From assembly GCA_963728855.1 (NCBI GenBank), contig CAVSLN010000012.1, positions 186,001 to 250,000 of the forward strand: a DNA stretch of 64,000 nt, in the 5' to 3' direction. The translations under genes were made by a program, and so were the position numbers. Below are positions 15,875 through 23,605 of the stretch, piece after piece. Under the pieces are notes generated by a model. That model searched no databases. It worked only from the letters and a program-made list of their open reading frames with translations, and was not told where the DNA came from. Every line of letters begins with the position of its first letter. Within the stretch, counting starts at the first letter, position 1. This stretch comes from AC-43 sp963728855 (GTDB lineage: Bacteria > Actinomycetota > Actinomycetes > Mycobacteriales > Micromonosporaceae).

Positions 15875-17189
15875 GTTGCGGGCCGCCTGGGACACGCTGA
15901 CCGGTCGCTGGCGCGGCCGGTTCGGCTTCGGTCTCGGCCTGCTCGCCGGTGGGGTGGCCGGAGCGCTGCTGGCCACGCTCGTACCGGTGTGGCTCGCCCC
16001 CGGTACGGACCTCGAGCCCGGCCCGCTGGTCATCCTGAGCGGCCGGGACGACAGCGCCGGCGGCCAGCGCCAGGCGCTGATCGACCAGTGGAACGTGACG
16101 CATCCCCGAAACCCGGCCCGGATCGAGGAGCTGCCCGGCCAGGCCGACGCCCAGCACAGCGAGATGCTCTCGCGGGCCCAGTCGGGCAGGCAGCCGGTCG
16201 ACATCTACAACCTCGACGTCATCTCGGTCGCCGAGTTCGCGAAGGGCGATCACCTGCGCCCGCTGGAGCGGACCGACACCGGTGGCTTCCTCGCCGGCCC
16301 GCTGTCGACATGCCGGTACGCGGACCGGTTGTGGGCGCTGCCGTTCAACAGCGATGCCGGTCTGCTGTTCTACCGGACCGACCTGGTGCCATCACCACCG
16401 ACGACCTGGACCGCGATGAGCGACGACATCGCCCGCGCCTTCGGTGCCGCGCCGGCCACCCGCGACCCGCTGCTCGCCGCGGGCTACGCCGGCCAGCTCG
16501 CCGACTACGAGGGCCTGACGGTCAACGCGCTGGAGGCGATCTGGGCGGCCGGCGGGGACGTCGTGGACGGCGACGGGCACGTGGTCATCGACTCGCCACC
16601 GGCGCGGGCCGGCCTGCGCTGGCTCGCCACCGGGTTGCAACGGAGCAACCCACAGGTCATCCTCGAACAGTCGGCGAGCTTCGACGAGACCCAGAGCACC
16701 CACGCGTTCTACGACCACAAGGTGGTGTTCCTGCGGATGTGGCCGGTGGCGTACCGGACCCTGCAGGCCCCGCCCACCAACCAGCCGGCCGGCAGCGGGC
16801 CGCCGCCGTTCGGGGTCAGCCGGCTGCCCGGCCCGAGCACGCTGGGCGGCCAGGACCTTGCCCTGGCCAGCGGTACCCGGCGCCCGCGCGCGGCGCAGGC
16901 GCTCATCGAGTTCCTCACCAGTGAGCGCAGCCAGCAGATCCTCTTCGAGCGTGGCGGGTTCGCGGCCACCCGCGAGATCGTCTACCACGATGCCGCGGTC
17001 ATCGACAAATATCGGTACGCGCCGGTGCTGCTCGACGCGGTACGGGCGGCCCGGCCGCGCCCGGTGACCCCGCACTACGCCCGCTTCACCGAGGTGTTCC
17101 GCCAGATCGTGCGCAGCGCCTTGAGCAACGGTGGCCAGCTCCCGCCGAACGCCACCGCCGCGCTCAGCGACGCCTTGCGGGGGTACTGA
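15864..17189 (+). CDS. Membrane-anchored extracellular solute-binding protein
   Basis: ATG 15864, with GGGAGGGG about 9 nt upstream, gives 441 aa. One N-terminal hydrophobic segment (residues 20-43) lacks a lipobox and so acts as a membrane anchor. The rest is a family 1 (sugar-type) binding protein: VILSGRDDSAGGQRQALIDQ, a Trp-Asn-rich ligand region, LWALPFNSDAGLLFYRTDLV, and ARAAQALIEFLTS near the C-terminus. It overlaps the preceding VWA gene by 11 nt, so the two are made together. No ABC permease or ATPase lies nearby, which suggests ligand sensing with the VWA partner and argues against uptake. Confidence 0.8.
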   Translation: MLDRLRAAWDTLTGRWRGRFGFGLGLLAGGVAGALLATLVPVWLAPGTDLEPGPLVILSGRDDSAGGQRQALIDQWNVTHPRNPARIEELPGQADAQHSEMLSRAQSGRQPVDIYNLDVISVAEFAKGDHLRPLERTDTGGFLAGPLSTCRYADRLWALPFNSDAGLLFYRTDLVPSPPTTWTAMSDDIARAFGAAPATRDPLLAAGYAGQLADYEGLTVNALEAIWAAGGDVVDGDGHVVIDSPPARAGLRWLATGLQRSNPQVILEQSASFDETQSTHAFYDHKVVFLRMWPVAYRTLQAPPTNQPAGSGPPPFGVSRLPGPSTLGGQDLALASGTRRPRAAQALIEFLTSERSQQILFERGGFAATREIVYHDAAVIDKYRYAPVLLDAVRAARPRPVTPHYARFTEVFRQIVRSALSNGGQLPPNATAALSDALRGY

Positions 17190-17426
17190 CCCGGTGCGGC
17201 CACGGCAGAATGACGAAGGTGCAGCGACGCCGTGTTCGCCGCTTCGGCGCGCTGGGCTGCGTGCGCGAATCTGAGTACCCACGTGTGGTGTATTTACGCC
17301 GTAGCTGAGTAGACCGCCGAGAGCACCCGCGTCAGCGCTCGGTCATCCCGCCGAGTACGCAGTCGGCATGCAGACACTCGTACCAACCGAAACTCATCGG
17401 TTACCGGGGCGTGCGAGAGTGGCCGG
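17190..17426. other. Intergenic region upstream of the GMC gene
   Basis: 237 bases with no supported gene. The stretch CCCACGTGTGGTGTATTTACGCC near 17280 is the only AT-richer part and could hold the promoter; no clear -35/-10 pair can be assigned. Confidence 0.3.
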
Positions 17427-19184
17427 GTGTTCGAGATCCGGTTCTTCACCGAGGCGCACCAGCCGGACGAGTCGGTGGTGCTGCGCACCTCACGGGACTG
17501 GCTCACCGACGTGGCCGGGGTGTTCGAGGGCGGCGCGTGGGTGTTCCGGCTGGATGACCAGCCCGGGCCGCTGGAGTTCAAGCTCGTCCTCGACGTTACG
17601 TGGATGGACGGGCCGAACCTGGTGGCGCAGCCCGTACCGGGCGGGCAGCTCGACGTCGACGACACCGCCGTACGGTTCTCGCCGATGCCCGCCGTGGTCA
17701 CCGAGAACGGGCGGATCCAGCAGCTGTTCTTCCGGCCCGACCACGACGAGGGACACCGGTACGACGTGATCGTCGTGGGCTCCGGGATGGGCGGCGGCCT
17801 GCTCGCCGACCAGCTCTCCGACGCCGGCGCCGACGTTCTGGTGCTCGAGGCCGGCTCGTACCTGTTCCCGACCCACGTCGCCAACCTTCCCCGCCGGCTG
17901 CGCGTCGGCAAGTTCGACAAGAACGTGTGGGGGCTGTTCCCGGAGTTCAGCTTCGCCAACTACGTCAACGTCGACGGTTCGTACTTCGGCGGCGCACAGG
18001 CGTTCAACCTCGGCGGCCGGTCGGTGTTCTGGGGCGGGCTGATCCCGCGGATGGGGGCCTGGGAGCTGGCGAGCTGGCCGGCACCGGTGCGCGACTACCT
18101 GCTGACCACGGGGTACCGGCTGGCCGAGGACGCGCTCAACCGCAACGGGCCGATCGGGTCGGCGTACCAGGAGGGGACCAGGCGACGCCTGGCCGAGCTG
18201 CTGCCCGACTTCGACCACCTGGACGCGCCGGTCGCGGTGCAGTACGAGGGGTACACCCCGCTGTCCATCCCCGATGGCATGTTCTCCACCGCGGACCTGC
18301 TCAGCGAGGACCGGTTGGTGGTCGACCCCGGCCGGCGGCTGCCCACGGTCAACCTCAACCACGCCGTGCAGCGGGTGCTCGTCGACGGCGACCGGGTGAC
18401 CGGGGTCGCCTGCTACGACCTGCTGGACCGGCGGCCCCGCCAGTACCGGGCGAACGCCGTGGTGCTCAGCGCCGGCACGATCGAGTCGGCGAAGATCGCG
18501 CTGCAGTCGGGGCTCGCCGACCCGGCCGGCGGTATCGGGCGCGGGATCACCGACCACCCGATCTGGTTCACCCACTTCTCGCTGCCGGCCGGCTCCCCGT
18601 TCGCGTCGACCAACGCGTCGGCCAAGGTGTGGTCGCGGCACCGCGACACGAGCGTCGACAACCACCCGTACAACGTCGTGGTGGAGCTGGGCGCCGACTT
18701 CAACCAGGGCCGGTACGTCGACCCCGACAACCTGCGCCGGCACCGTGAGGCCAAGGGCGACGCGACGCTGTGCGAGATCGTGTTCCTGTTCAACGCACCG
18801 TTGGTACCGGGCAACCGGGTCGAGCTGACCGGCCCGCCGCACCTGCCCGTACGGGTCGACGTGCAGCCGTACCAGGTGCCCGGTGCCGTACAGGCCGAAG
18901 TGCGCGACATCGGCAGGCGGGTGCTCGACGGCCTGGGTGCCGAGCCGATCGCCGGCGAGAACCTCGACCTGTCGGTCGCGAAGCTCGGCGGCGTGGCGCA
19001 CGAGGTCGGTACGTTGCGGATGAGCGCCGACGGCACCGGCGTCGTCGACCCGGACCTGCGCTTCCTCGCCTACGAGAACCTGTATGCCTGCGACAACTCC
19101 GTCTTCCCGAGCTCACCGGCGGCCAACCCGACGCTGACGCTCGCCGCGCTGAGCCTGCGCCTCGCCCGCCACCTCACCGGCTGA
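17427..19184 (+). CDS. GMC oxidoreductase with N-terminal starch-binding-like domain
   Basis: 585 aa. Residues about 110-585 form a GMC-family FAD oxidoreductase: VIVVGSGMGGGLLADQLSDA binds the ADP part, FNLGGRSVFWGG and AVVLSAGTIESAKIAL are family segments, and the C-terminus has HEVGTLRMS and DNSVFPSSPAANPTLTLAAL (second FAD motif with the catalytic region). No signal peptide is present, so it is cytoplasmic. The first 100 residues are unusual: FEIRFFTEAHQPDESVVLR and LEFKLVLDVTWMDGPNLVAQ resemble a CBM20/CBM48 beta-sandwich, where the F-K-x-V-x-D-W pattern contacts glucan. GTG 17427 includes this domain. The substrate may be a sugar or glucan-linked alcohol. Confidence 0.85.
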   Translation: MFEIRFFTEAHQPDESVVLRTSRDWLTDVAGVFEGGAWVFRLDDQPGPLEFKLVLDVTWMDGPNLVAQPVPGGQLDVDDTAVRFSPMPAVVTENGRIQQLFFRPDHDEGHRYDVIVVGSGMGGGLLADQLSDAGADVLVLEAGSYLFPTHVANLPRRLRVGKFDKNVWGLFPEFSFANYVNVDGSYFGGAQAFNLGGRSVFWGGLIPRMGAWELASWPAPVRDYLLTTGYRLAEDALNRNGPIGSAYQEGTRRRLAELLPDFDHLDAPVAVQYEGYTPLSIPDGMFSTADLLSEDRLVVDPGRRLPTVNLNHAVQRVLVDGDRVTGVACYDLLDRRPRQYRANAVVLSAGTIESAKIALQSGLADPAGGIGRGITDHPIWFTHFSLPAGSPFASTNASAKVWSRHRDTSVDNHPYNVVVELGADFNQGRYVDPDNLRRHREAKGDATLCEIVFLFNAPLVPGNRVELTGPPHLPVRVDVQPYQVPGAVQAEVRDIGRRVLDGLGAEPIAGENLDLSVAKLGGVAHEVGTLRMSADGTGVVDPDLRFLAYENLYACDNSVFPSSPAANPTLTLAALSLRLARHLTG

Positions 19185-19772
19185 GGTCGGGCGCACCGGC
19201 AGCGGAGCTTCGGGGATCCACCCCAACTTGTTGCTGGCCTGCGGTAATAGTTCCGAAATAGCGGGGTAGGTGGTGATGGCTGGTACCCCGGTACCGTCGC
19301 CTGCGCCAGGGGGCTGGGTGAGTAGACAAGTATCAAGTCGATGCCGTGTCGTAACGGTGGTGGATGGCACCCGATAGTTCAGGTGTCCGAGGCGGAGCGT
19401 GCGCCTGAGTAGTTCAGATGATCGCTCATAAGTTCAATGCAATATACACGGTCGTAAAACATGCGGAGTCGATCGCCGGAATGAAACCGACGTGGCTGCG
19501 TGCCGGCCTGGCGCGGCCCGGCGACTTTGACGCCCGATATCCTGGCGAGCCGCGTATTAGCGACATCATTCGCGCCGGCGCAACGGGAACTGCCCGCCGT
19601 TTGTGTAGCCGGAATGATGGAAGACTTGAGGGAAGGGAGTGGGTACGGTCCCAGATCATCAGCAGGCAAAACCAGGCGGCAAGCCAGTTGATTGGCATGC
19701 CCAATAGTCCACAATTCAATCGAACGTCAAGCCCAACGGGGATGTTTCGCCCTAGTTCAAAAGGAGATCAGC
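19185..19772. other. 588-bp AT-richer gap before the subtilase cassette
   Basis: No gene is supported. From about 19400 to 19770 base composition falls markedly (for example GTTCAATGCAATATACACGG), unlike any other gap of this size in the window. Several frames stay open but none pairs a ribosome site with protein-like sequence. It probably holds the promoter of the cassette that begins at 19773 and may mark the left edge of transferred DNA. No direct repeats, tRNA or integrase were seen. Confidence 0.4.
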
Positions 19773-20342
19773 ATGACGATGCCAGGAGCGGCGACCGCGC
19801 TCATGGGCCAAGTGGGAGATGGCCAGCGGTTCCAGTCGCAACCATATGGGCAGCAGTACGGCCAGCCGCAGCAACCGGGGCAGGCCGGCGGACAGGAAGC
19901 CTTGGTGGCGGTGCCCCTGTCGATTTTCGGTCCGATTCTCGGCCAGCTTGGTGGGCTGATCGGTGGCCAGTTGGGTGGGTCCACCGGCGCGCAGGTCGGC
20001 CAGTACGCCGGTGGCTTCCTCGGCAACGTTCTGCCGTTCCAGGTGCTTCCCCCTTACGGGGCGCAGCAGGCTTATGGGGCCCAGCAGGCCGGGTTGTCGC
20101 CGGCCGCGGCTGGCCCACAGGTCGGGCCGCAGTACCAGCCTTACCAGGGGCAGGTACCACGGGCCGGGGGCCAAGATGCCTTGGTGGCGGTGCCCCTGTC
20201 GATTTTCGGTCCGATTCTTGGCCAGCTTGGTGGGCTGATCGGTGGCCAGTTCGGCGGATCCGGCGCACACATCGGCCAGACCGCCGGTAGTATTCTGGGC
20301 GGCATTCTGCCGTTCCAGGTCATTCCGCCGGCACGGGTCTGA
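19773..20342 (+). CDS. Duplicated glycine-zipper hydrophobic protein
   Basis: 189 aa from ATG 19773, with AAGGAG 6 nt upstream. The protein contains the same module twice, at about residues 40-90 and 135-185: GGQ(E/D)ALVAVPLSIFGP, then ILGQLGGLIGGQ, then GA-x2-GQ-x-AG and LPFQV-x-PP. Evenly spaced Gly in a hydrophobic helix is a glycine zipper, a packing pattern for helix pairs in membranes. The N-terminus and the link between modules are rich in Gln, Tyr, Pro and Gly and probably disordered. No signal peptide. It is first of four same-strand genes ending in a subtilase. It might be a membrane-active effector or a scaffold; no family recognised. Confidence 0.75.
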   Translation: MTMPGAATALMGQVGDGQRFQSQPYGQQYGQPQQPGQAGGQEALVAVPLSIFGPILGQLGGLIGGQLGGSTGAQVGQYAGGFLGNVLPFQVLPPYGAQQAYGAQQAGLSPAAAGPQVGPQYQPYQGQVPRAGGQDALVAVPLSIFGPILGQLGGLIGGQFGGSGAHIGQTAGSILGGILPFQVIPPARV

Positions 20343-20364
20343 CCTTACAGAAGTGGACCATCCG

Positions 20365-20619
20365 ATGACCGCTTCCGCTCCGGCTTCCGCTGCCTCGACA
20401 ACGCGGCCGCAGACCGCGCAACTACTCGTCCTGCTCTACGAGTACGTGGTGCGGTATGTCACGTCACATCCGGCGCTACTGCCGGCGGTACCGGCCTTGC
20501 GCGAGGCCGCGCAGTCCTACGGCCGAAATGATTCGCAACGGGCCCTTCAGAAGGGCGTCGAGGTCTATCAGTACCTATTGCGGATCCGCGTGACAAGCCC
20601 GGACCTACCTTTGCCGTAG
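20365..20619 (+). CDS. Small helical protein of the subtilase cassette, 84 aa
   Basis: ATG 20365 begins 22 nt after the previous stop. After an Ala/Ser/Thr-rich start, residues 18-75 are amphipathic helix (LLVLLYEYVVRYV, then VPALREAAQSYGRNDSQRAL and GVEVYQYLLRI) and the end is Pro-rich. There are no Cys, no signal peptide and no membrane segment. Its ribosome site is weak, so translation may depend on coupling with the upstream gene. Function unknown; its fixed place between the zipper protein and the prodomain-like protein suggests an adaptor or chaperone. Confidence 0.65.
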   Translation: MTASAPASAASTTRPQTAQLLVLLYEYVVRYVTSHPALLPAVPALREAAQSYGRNDSQRALQKGVEVYQYLLRIRVTSPDLPLP

Positions 20620-20636
20620 CATAGCGGAGACCATTT

Positions 20637-20867
20637 GTGAAAGAGCGCTTCATTCTCGGCGGGAGCCCGGTACTCATCCGAGCTCTCGCCGAGGTGATAA
20701 CTATGGATCCGGATCTCGACCTGATTTCAGTGTCGGGGCCGGCCACCGAGCCTACCCGTATCGTGGCCGAAATGTCGCCGGAGCGAGCGGACCTGGTTCG
20801 CCGCGCTCTCGGTGGCCAACTGATCATCGAACGCGACGAGGACCTTCAGGCGTACGCGACCTCGTGA
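20637..20867 (+). CDS. Free-standing subtilase prodomain-like protein, 76 aa
   Basis: GTG 20637 has GGAG about 8 nt upstream. Much of the protein can be laid on the N-terminal prodomain of the adjacent subtilase by eye: TRIVAEMSPERADLV with QLIIERDEDL here, against QRIVVARMPDEKAREIA with QVLVEEDAPL at subtilase residues 84-113, each preceded by a MDP/ADP turn and beta strand. That layout is characteristic of inhibitor I9-type prodomains, which fold subtilases and then inhibit them. A second copy encoded in trans would be a dedicated inhibitor or folding factor. This homology is my reading from sequence alone and needs a profile search. Confidence 0.7.
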   Translation: MKERFILGGSPVLIRALAEVITMDPDLDLISVSGPATEPTRIVAEMSPERADLVRRALGGQLIIERDEDLQAYATS

Positions 20868-20891
20868 CAATTCTTTCTTTGGAGGTTTCTC

Positions 20892-22616
20892 ATGGCACCA
20901 AGTCCACGGCGTGCGACGCCGGGTAGCGGGCGAGAGCCAGCCACCCCAGCGGCGGCGTCAGTTGCCCCTCGGGACAGGACATTCCTGGTCTCTCGGCAAG
21001 ACGCCCTGCTGCCCGCGGGGGTGAGCGCGATCGACGCGGACTCGCTACTGGCCCAACTGGAGGCCGATCCAGCCGTTACCGTCGAGCGAGTCATGGCGCC
21101 GGAAGCGCTGGCCCTCCTCGCGGAAGCCCCGACCTCGCTCCAACGTATTGTCGTGGCGCGGATGCCCGACGAGAAGGCACGGGAGATTGCCCAACATCCG
21201 CAGGTACTGGTCGAGGAAGATGCGCCGCTGCGGCCGATGCCGTCACCTGGTCCCACCGTCGAGTTCCAGGATCCCTCGGTCTTCATTCCCTTCGGCGGGA
21301 CCACGACCTGGCGGTTGCGCGTGGTCGGACCGGATGACACGCCGGCGGCTGGTGCCGCCGTCTACCTCTATGGCGGCGGTGTACCCGCGCAGGGACGTAC
21401 GGATGGCGACGGGCAGGTGGAACTGAGCCTGGTCAACGAGACCGATGACACGGTCCGGGCGTTGTACATCAATCCGCAGAGCACATTCTGGAATCTCTGG
21501 GTCGACCGTCCGCGCATTACCAGCGGGGAAGTCAACGTCGTGCGACTGACCCCGCTGGCGTCCACCCTGCAAGGCTTTCCCGGCGCCGAGATCATCGGTT
21601 GGGGACAGCGTGCGATGCGAATGGATCGGTTGGATCCGCGGATGAACGGCAGTGGCGTGAAAGTCGCCGTCATCGATTCGGGAGCCGCAACCACCCACCG
21701 CGATCTCGGGCAGATCAAAACAGGTATGGATCTCACGGTGCAGCCAGCCAGCGATACGACCTGGACCGATGATGTGGTCGCGCACGGCTCACACTGCTCC
21801 GGAGTCATCGCCGGGCTCAGCGACGCGGCTGGCATCCGAGGGTTCGCACCCGGCGCCGAAGTGCATGAGTTGCGCATCTTTCCGGGTGGGCGGTTCAGCA
21901 CTCTCCTCGATGCACTGGACTACTGCGTCGAGCAACAGATCGACGTCGTCAACATGAGCCTTGGCAGCGGCGCAAAATCGGATCTGGTCTTGCAGAAGCT
22001 GGCGCAGGCAAAGTGGGCCGGCGTGGCCTGTATCGTCGCCGCCGGCAACTCGGGCGCCGAGGTGCAGTTCCCCGGAACCTCACCCGATGTATTGACCGTG
22101 GCCGCAATCGGCAAGATGGGTGAGTTTCCACCGGACAGCTTCCACGCTCAGCAGTTGGCACCCGATGCGCCGATCGAGAACGGCTATTTCTCGGCCAAAT
22201 TCAGCTGTCATGGACCCCAGATCAACGTGTGTGCGCCCGGCGTGGCGATCGTCTCCTCGGTGCCGCCAGACGGCTACGCGGCGTGGGACGGCACCTCGAT
22301 GGCGGCTCCGCACGTCACCGGACTCGCCGCGCTCGTGCTCGCCCACCATCCCGATTTCAGTGGACCATTCCGGCCACGGAATGCGGATCGGGTGGATCGA
22401 CTGTTCAGGATAATCACGGGCAGTGCCACGCCATTAAACCTGGGGGATCCCGAGCGGACCGGCGCGGGAGTGCCAGACGCCATCCGCGCGCTCGGCCTGG
22501 ATGGGATAGCACCGCCTACCACGGCACCGGGGGATACGACCAGCGCGGCCGTCCTCGCCGGGGTCCTGGAAGATCTCCGTCGGGATTACCTGGCGGCCGG
22601 CCTGTTGCCGGGTTAG
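20892..22616 (+). CDS. S8 subtilase without signal peptide, with prodomain and beta-sandwich
   Basis: 574 aa from ATG 20892, with a strong TTTGGAGG upstream. Order: disordered start (1-27), I9-like prodomain (about 28-115), a transthyretin/Ig-like beta domain (about 122-222, with TWRLRVVGPDDTPAAGAAVY), and the catalytic domain (about 230-520). All catalytic residues are visible: Asp262 in VAVIDSG, His298 in VVAHGSHCSG, oxyanion Asn386 in VAAGNSG and Ser469 in WDGTSMAAPHVTG. There is no export signal, so it should act in the cytoplasm, unusual for actinobacterial subtilases. GTAC words are about four times rarer here than in nearby core genes, suggesting different origin. Its stop overlaps the next start by one base. 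Confidence 0.9.
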   Translation: MAPSPRRATPGSGREPATPAAASVAPRDRTFLVSRQDALLPAGVSAIDADSLLAQLEADPAVTVERVMAPEALALLAEAPTSLQRIVVARMPDEKAREIAQHPQVLVEEDAPLRPMPSPGPTVEFQDPSVFIPFGGTTTWRLRVVGPDDTPAAGAAVYLYGGGVPAQGRTDGDGQVELSLVNETDDTVRALYINPQSTFWNLWVDRPRITSGEVNVVRLTPLASTLQGFPGAEIIGWGQRAMRMDRLDPRMNGSGVKVAVIDSGAATTHRDLGQIKTGMDLTVQPASDTTWTDDVVAHGSHCSGVIAGLSDAAGIRGFAPGAEVHELRIFPGGRFSTLLDALDYCVEQQIDVVNMSLGSGAKSDLVLQKLAQAKWAGVACIVAAGNSGAEVQFPGTSPDVLTVAAIGKMGEFPPDSFHAQQLAPDAPIENGYFSAKFSCHGPQINVCAPGVAIVSSVPPDGYAAWDGTSMAAPHVTGLAALVLAHHPDFSGPFRPRNADRVDRLFRIITGSATPLNLGDPERTGAGVPDAIRALGLDGIAPPTTAPGDTTSAAVLAGVLEDLRRDYLAAGLLPG

Positions 22617-23605
22617 TGCAGGCAGAGGACGAGCGGCCGACCGCCGGGGAGGGTCCGGACCGGCCGACCGAGCTGGGCTGGCGCGGGTGGTGGGGCGTCC
22701 TGACGCGGACGGTACGGGAGTACCGGCGCGACAACCTCCACGACTGGGCCGCCGCCCTGACGTACTACGCGATCCTCTCGCTCTTCCCCGGGCTGCTCGT
22801 CCTGGTCACCGGCCTGCGGCTGTTCGGCGCCTCGACGGTCCACACGGTCATCGACAACCTCGCCGCGGTGGCCCCCGGGGCGGTGCAGGCCGTGCTGCGC
22901 GGCGCTGTGGAAGACATTGAGAGGAGTCGCGAGGATACGGCCGGCGTCCTCGCGCTCGCCAGTCTCGGCGCGGCGCTCTGGTCGGCCTCCCTGTACGTGG
23001 CCGCGTTCATGCGCGCCGGCAACGCCATCTACGGCGTACCCGAGGGCCGGCCGGTCTGGAAGAAGCTGCCCGTACGGCTCGGCGTCACGATCGTCACCGG
23101 TGTCCTGCTGGCCGCCTCGGCGCTGACCGTCGTCTTCACCGGCCAGCTCGCCGAGCAGCTCGGCCGGCTGCTCGGGATCAGCGGTACCGCGGTACGGGTC
23201 TGGAACGTCGCCAGGTGGCCGGTACTCGCGGTCGTCGTCAGCCTGGTCTTCGCGATCCTCTACTGGGCCGCCCCGAACGCGCGCCAGGGCGGCTTCCGCT
23301 GGATCACCCCGGGCGGGCTGGTGGCCGTACTCGGGTGGCTGCTCGGCTCGGCCGGCTTCGGGCTCTACGTCGCGTACTTCGGCTCGTACAACAAGACGTA
23401 CGGCGCGCTCGCCGCGATCGTGATCTTCCTGGTCTGGCTCTACCTCACCAACACGGCCGTCCTGCTCGGCGCGGAGCTGGACGCCGAGCTGGCGCGCGGC
23501 CGGGCGATCGCCGCGGGGCACCCGCCGGAGGCGGAGCCGTACACCCAGCTGCGCGACGACCGGAAGGTGCGGGCCGACCAGCCGGACGGGCTCTCCGGAC
23601 CCTAG
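22616..23605 (+). CDS. YihY/BrkB family membrane protein
   Basis: 329 aa from GTG 22616, overlapping the subtilase stop (TAGTG). The family core is clear: REYRRDNLHDWAAALTYYAI, LSLFPGLLVLVTGLRL, and the C-terminal FGLYVAYFGSYNKTYGALAA with IVIFLVWLYLTNTAVLLGAE. Six membrane helices are expected. These proteins were once called ribonuclease BN in error; a transport or envelope role is suspected. Base composition returns to the genome's usual high GC from this gene on, so it is likely a resident gene beside the cassette and not part of it. Confidence 0.88.
   Translation: MQAEDERPTAGEGPDRPTELGWRGWWGVLTRTVREYRRDNLHDWAAALTYYAILSLFPGLLVLVTGLRLFGASTVHTVIDNLAAVAPGAVQAVLRGAVEDIERSREDTAGVLALASLGAALWSASLYVAAFMRAGNAIYGVPEGRPVWKKLPVRLGVTIVTGVLLAASALTVVFTGQLAEQLGRLLGISGTAVRVWNVARWPVLAVVVSLVFAILYWAAPNARQGGFRWITPGGLVAVLGWLLGSAGFGLYVAYFGSYNKTYGALAAIVIFLVWLYLTNTAVLLGAELDAELARGRAIAAGHPPEAEPYTQLRDDRKVRADQPDGLSGP

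Noticed and set aside
19418..19772. Open frame running from the AT-rich gap into the zipper gene region
   Set aside because: No ribosome site; it continues out of frame through the zipper gene as an Arg/Pro-rich translation.
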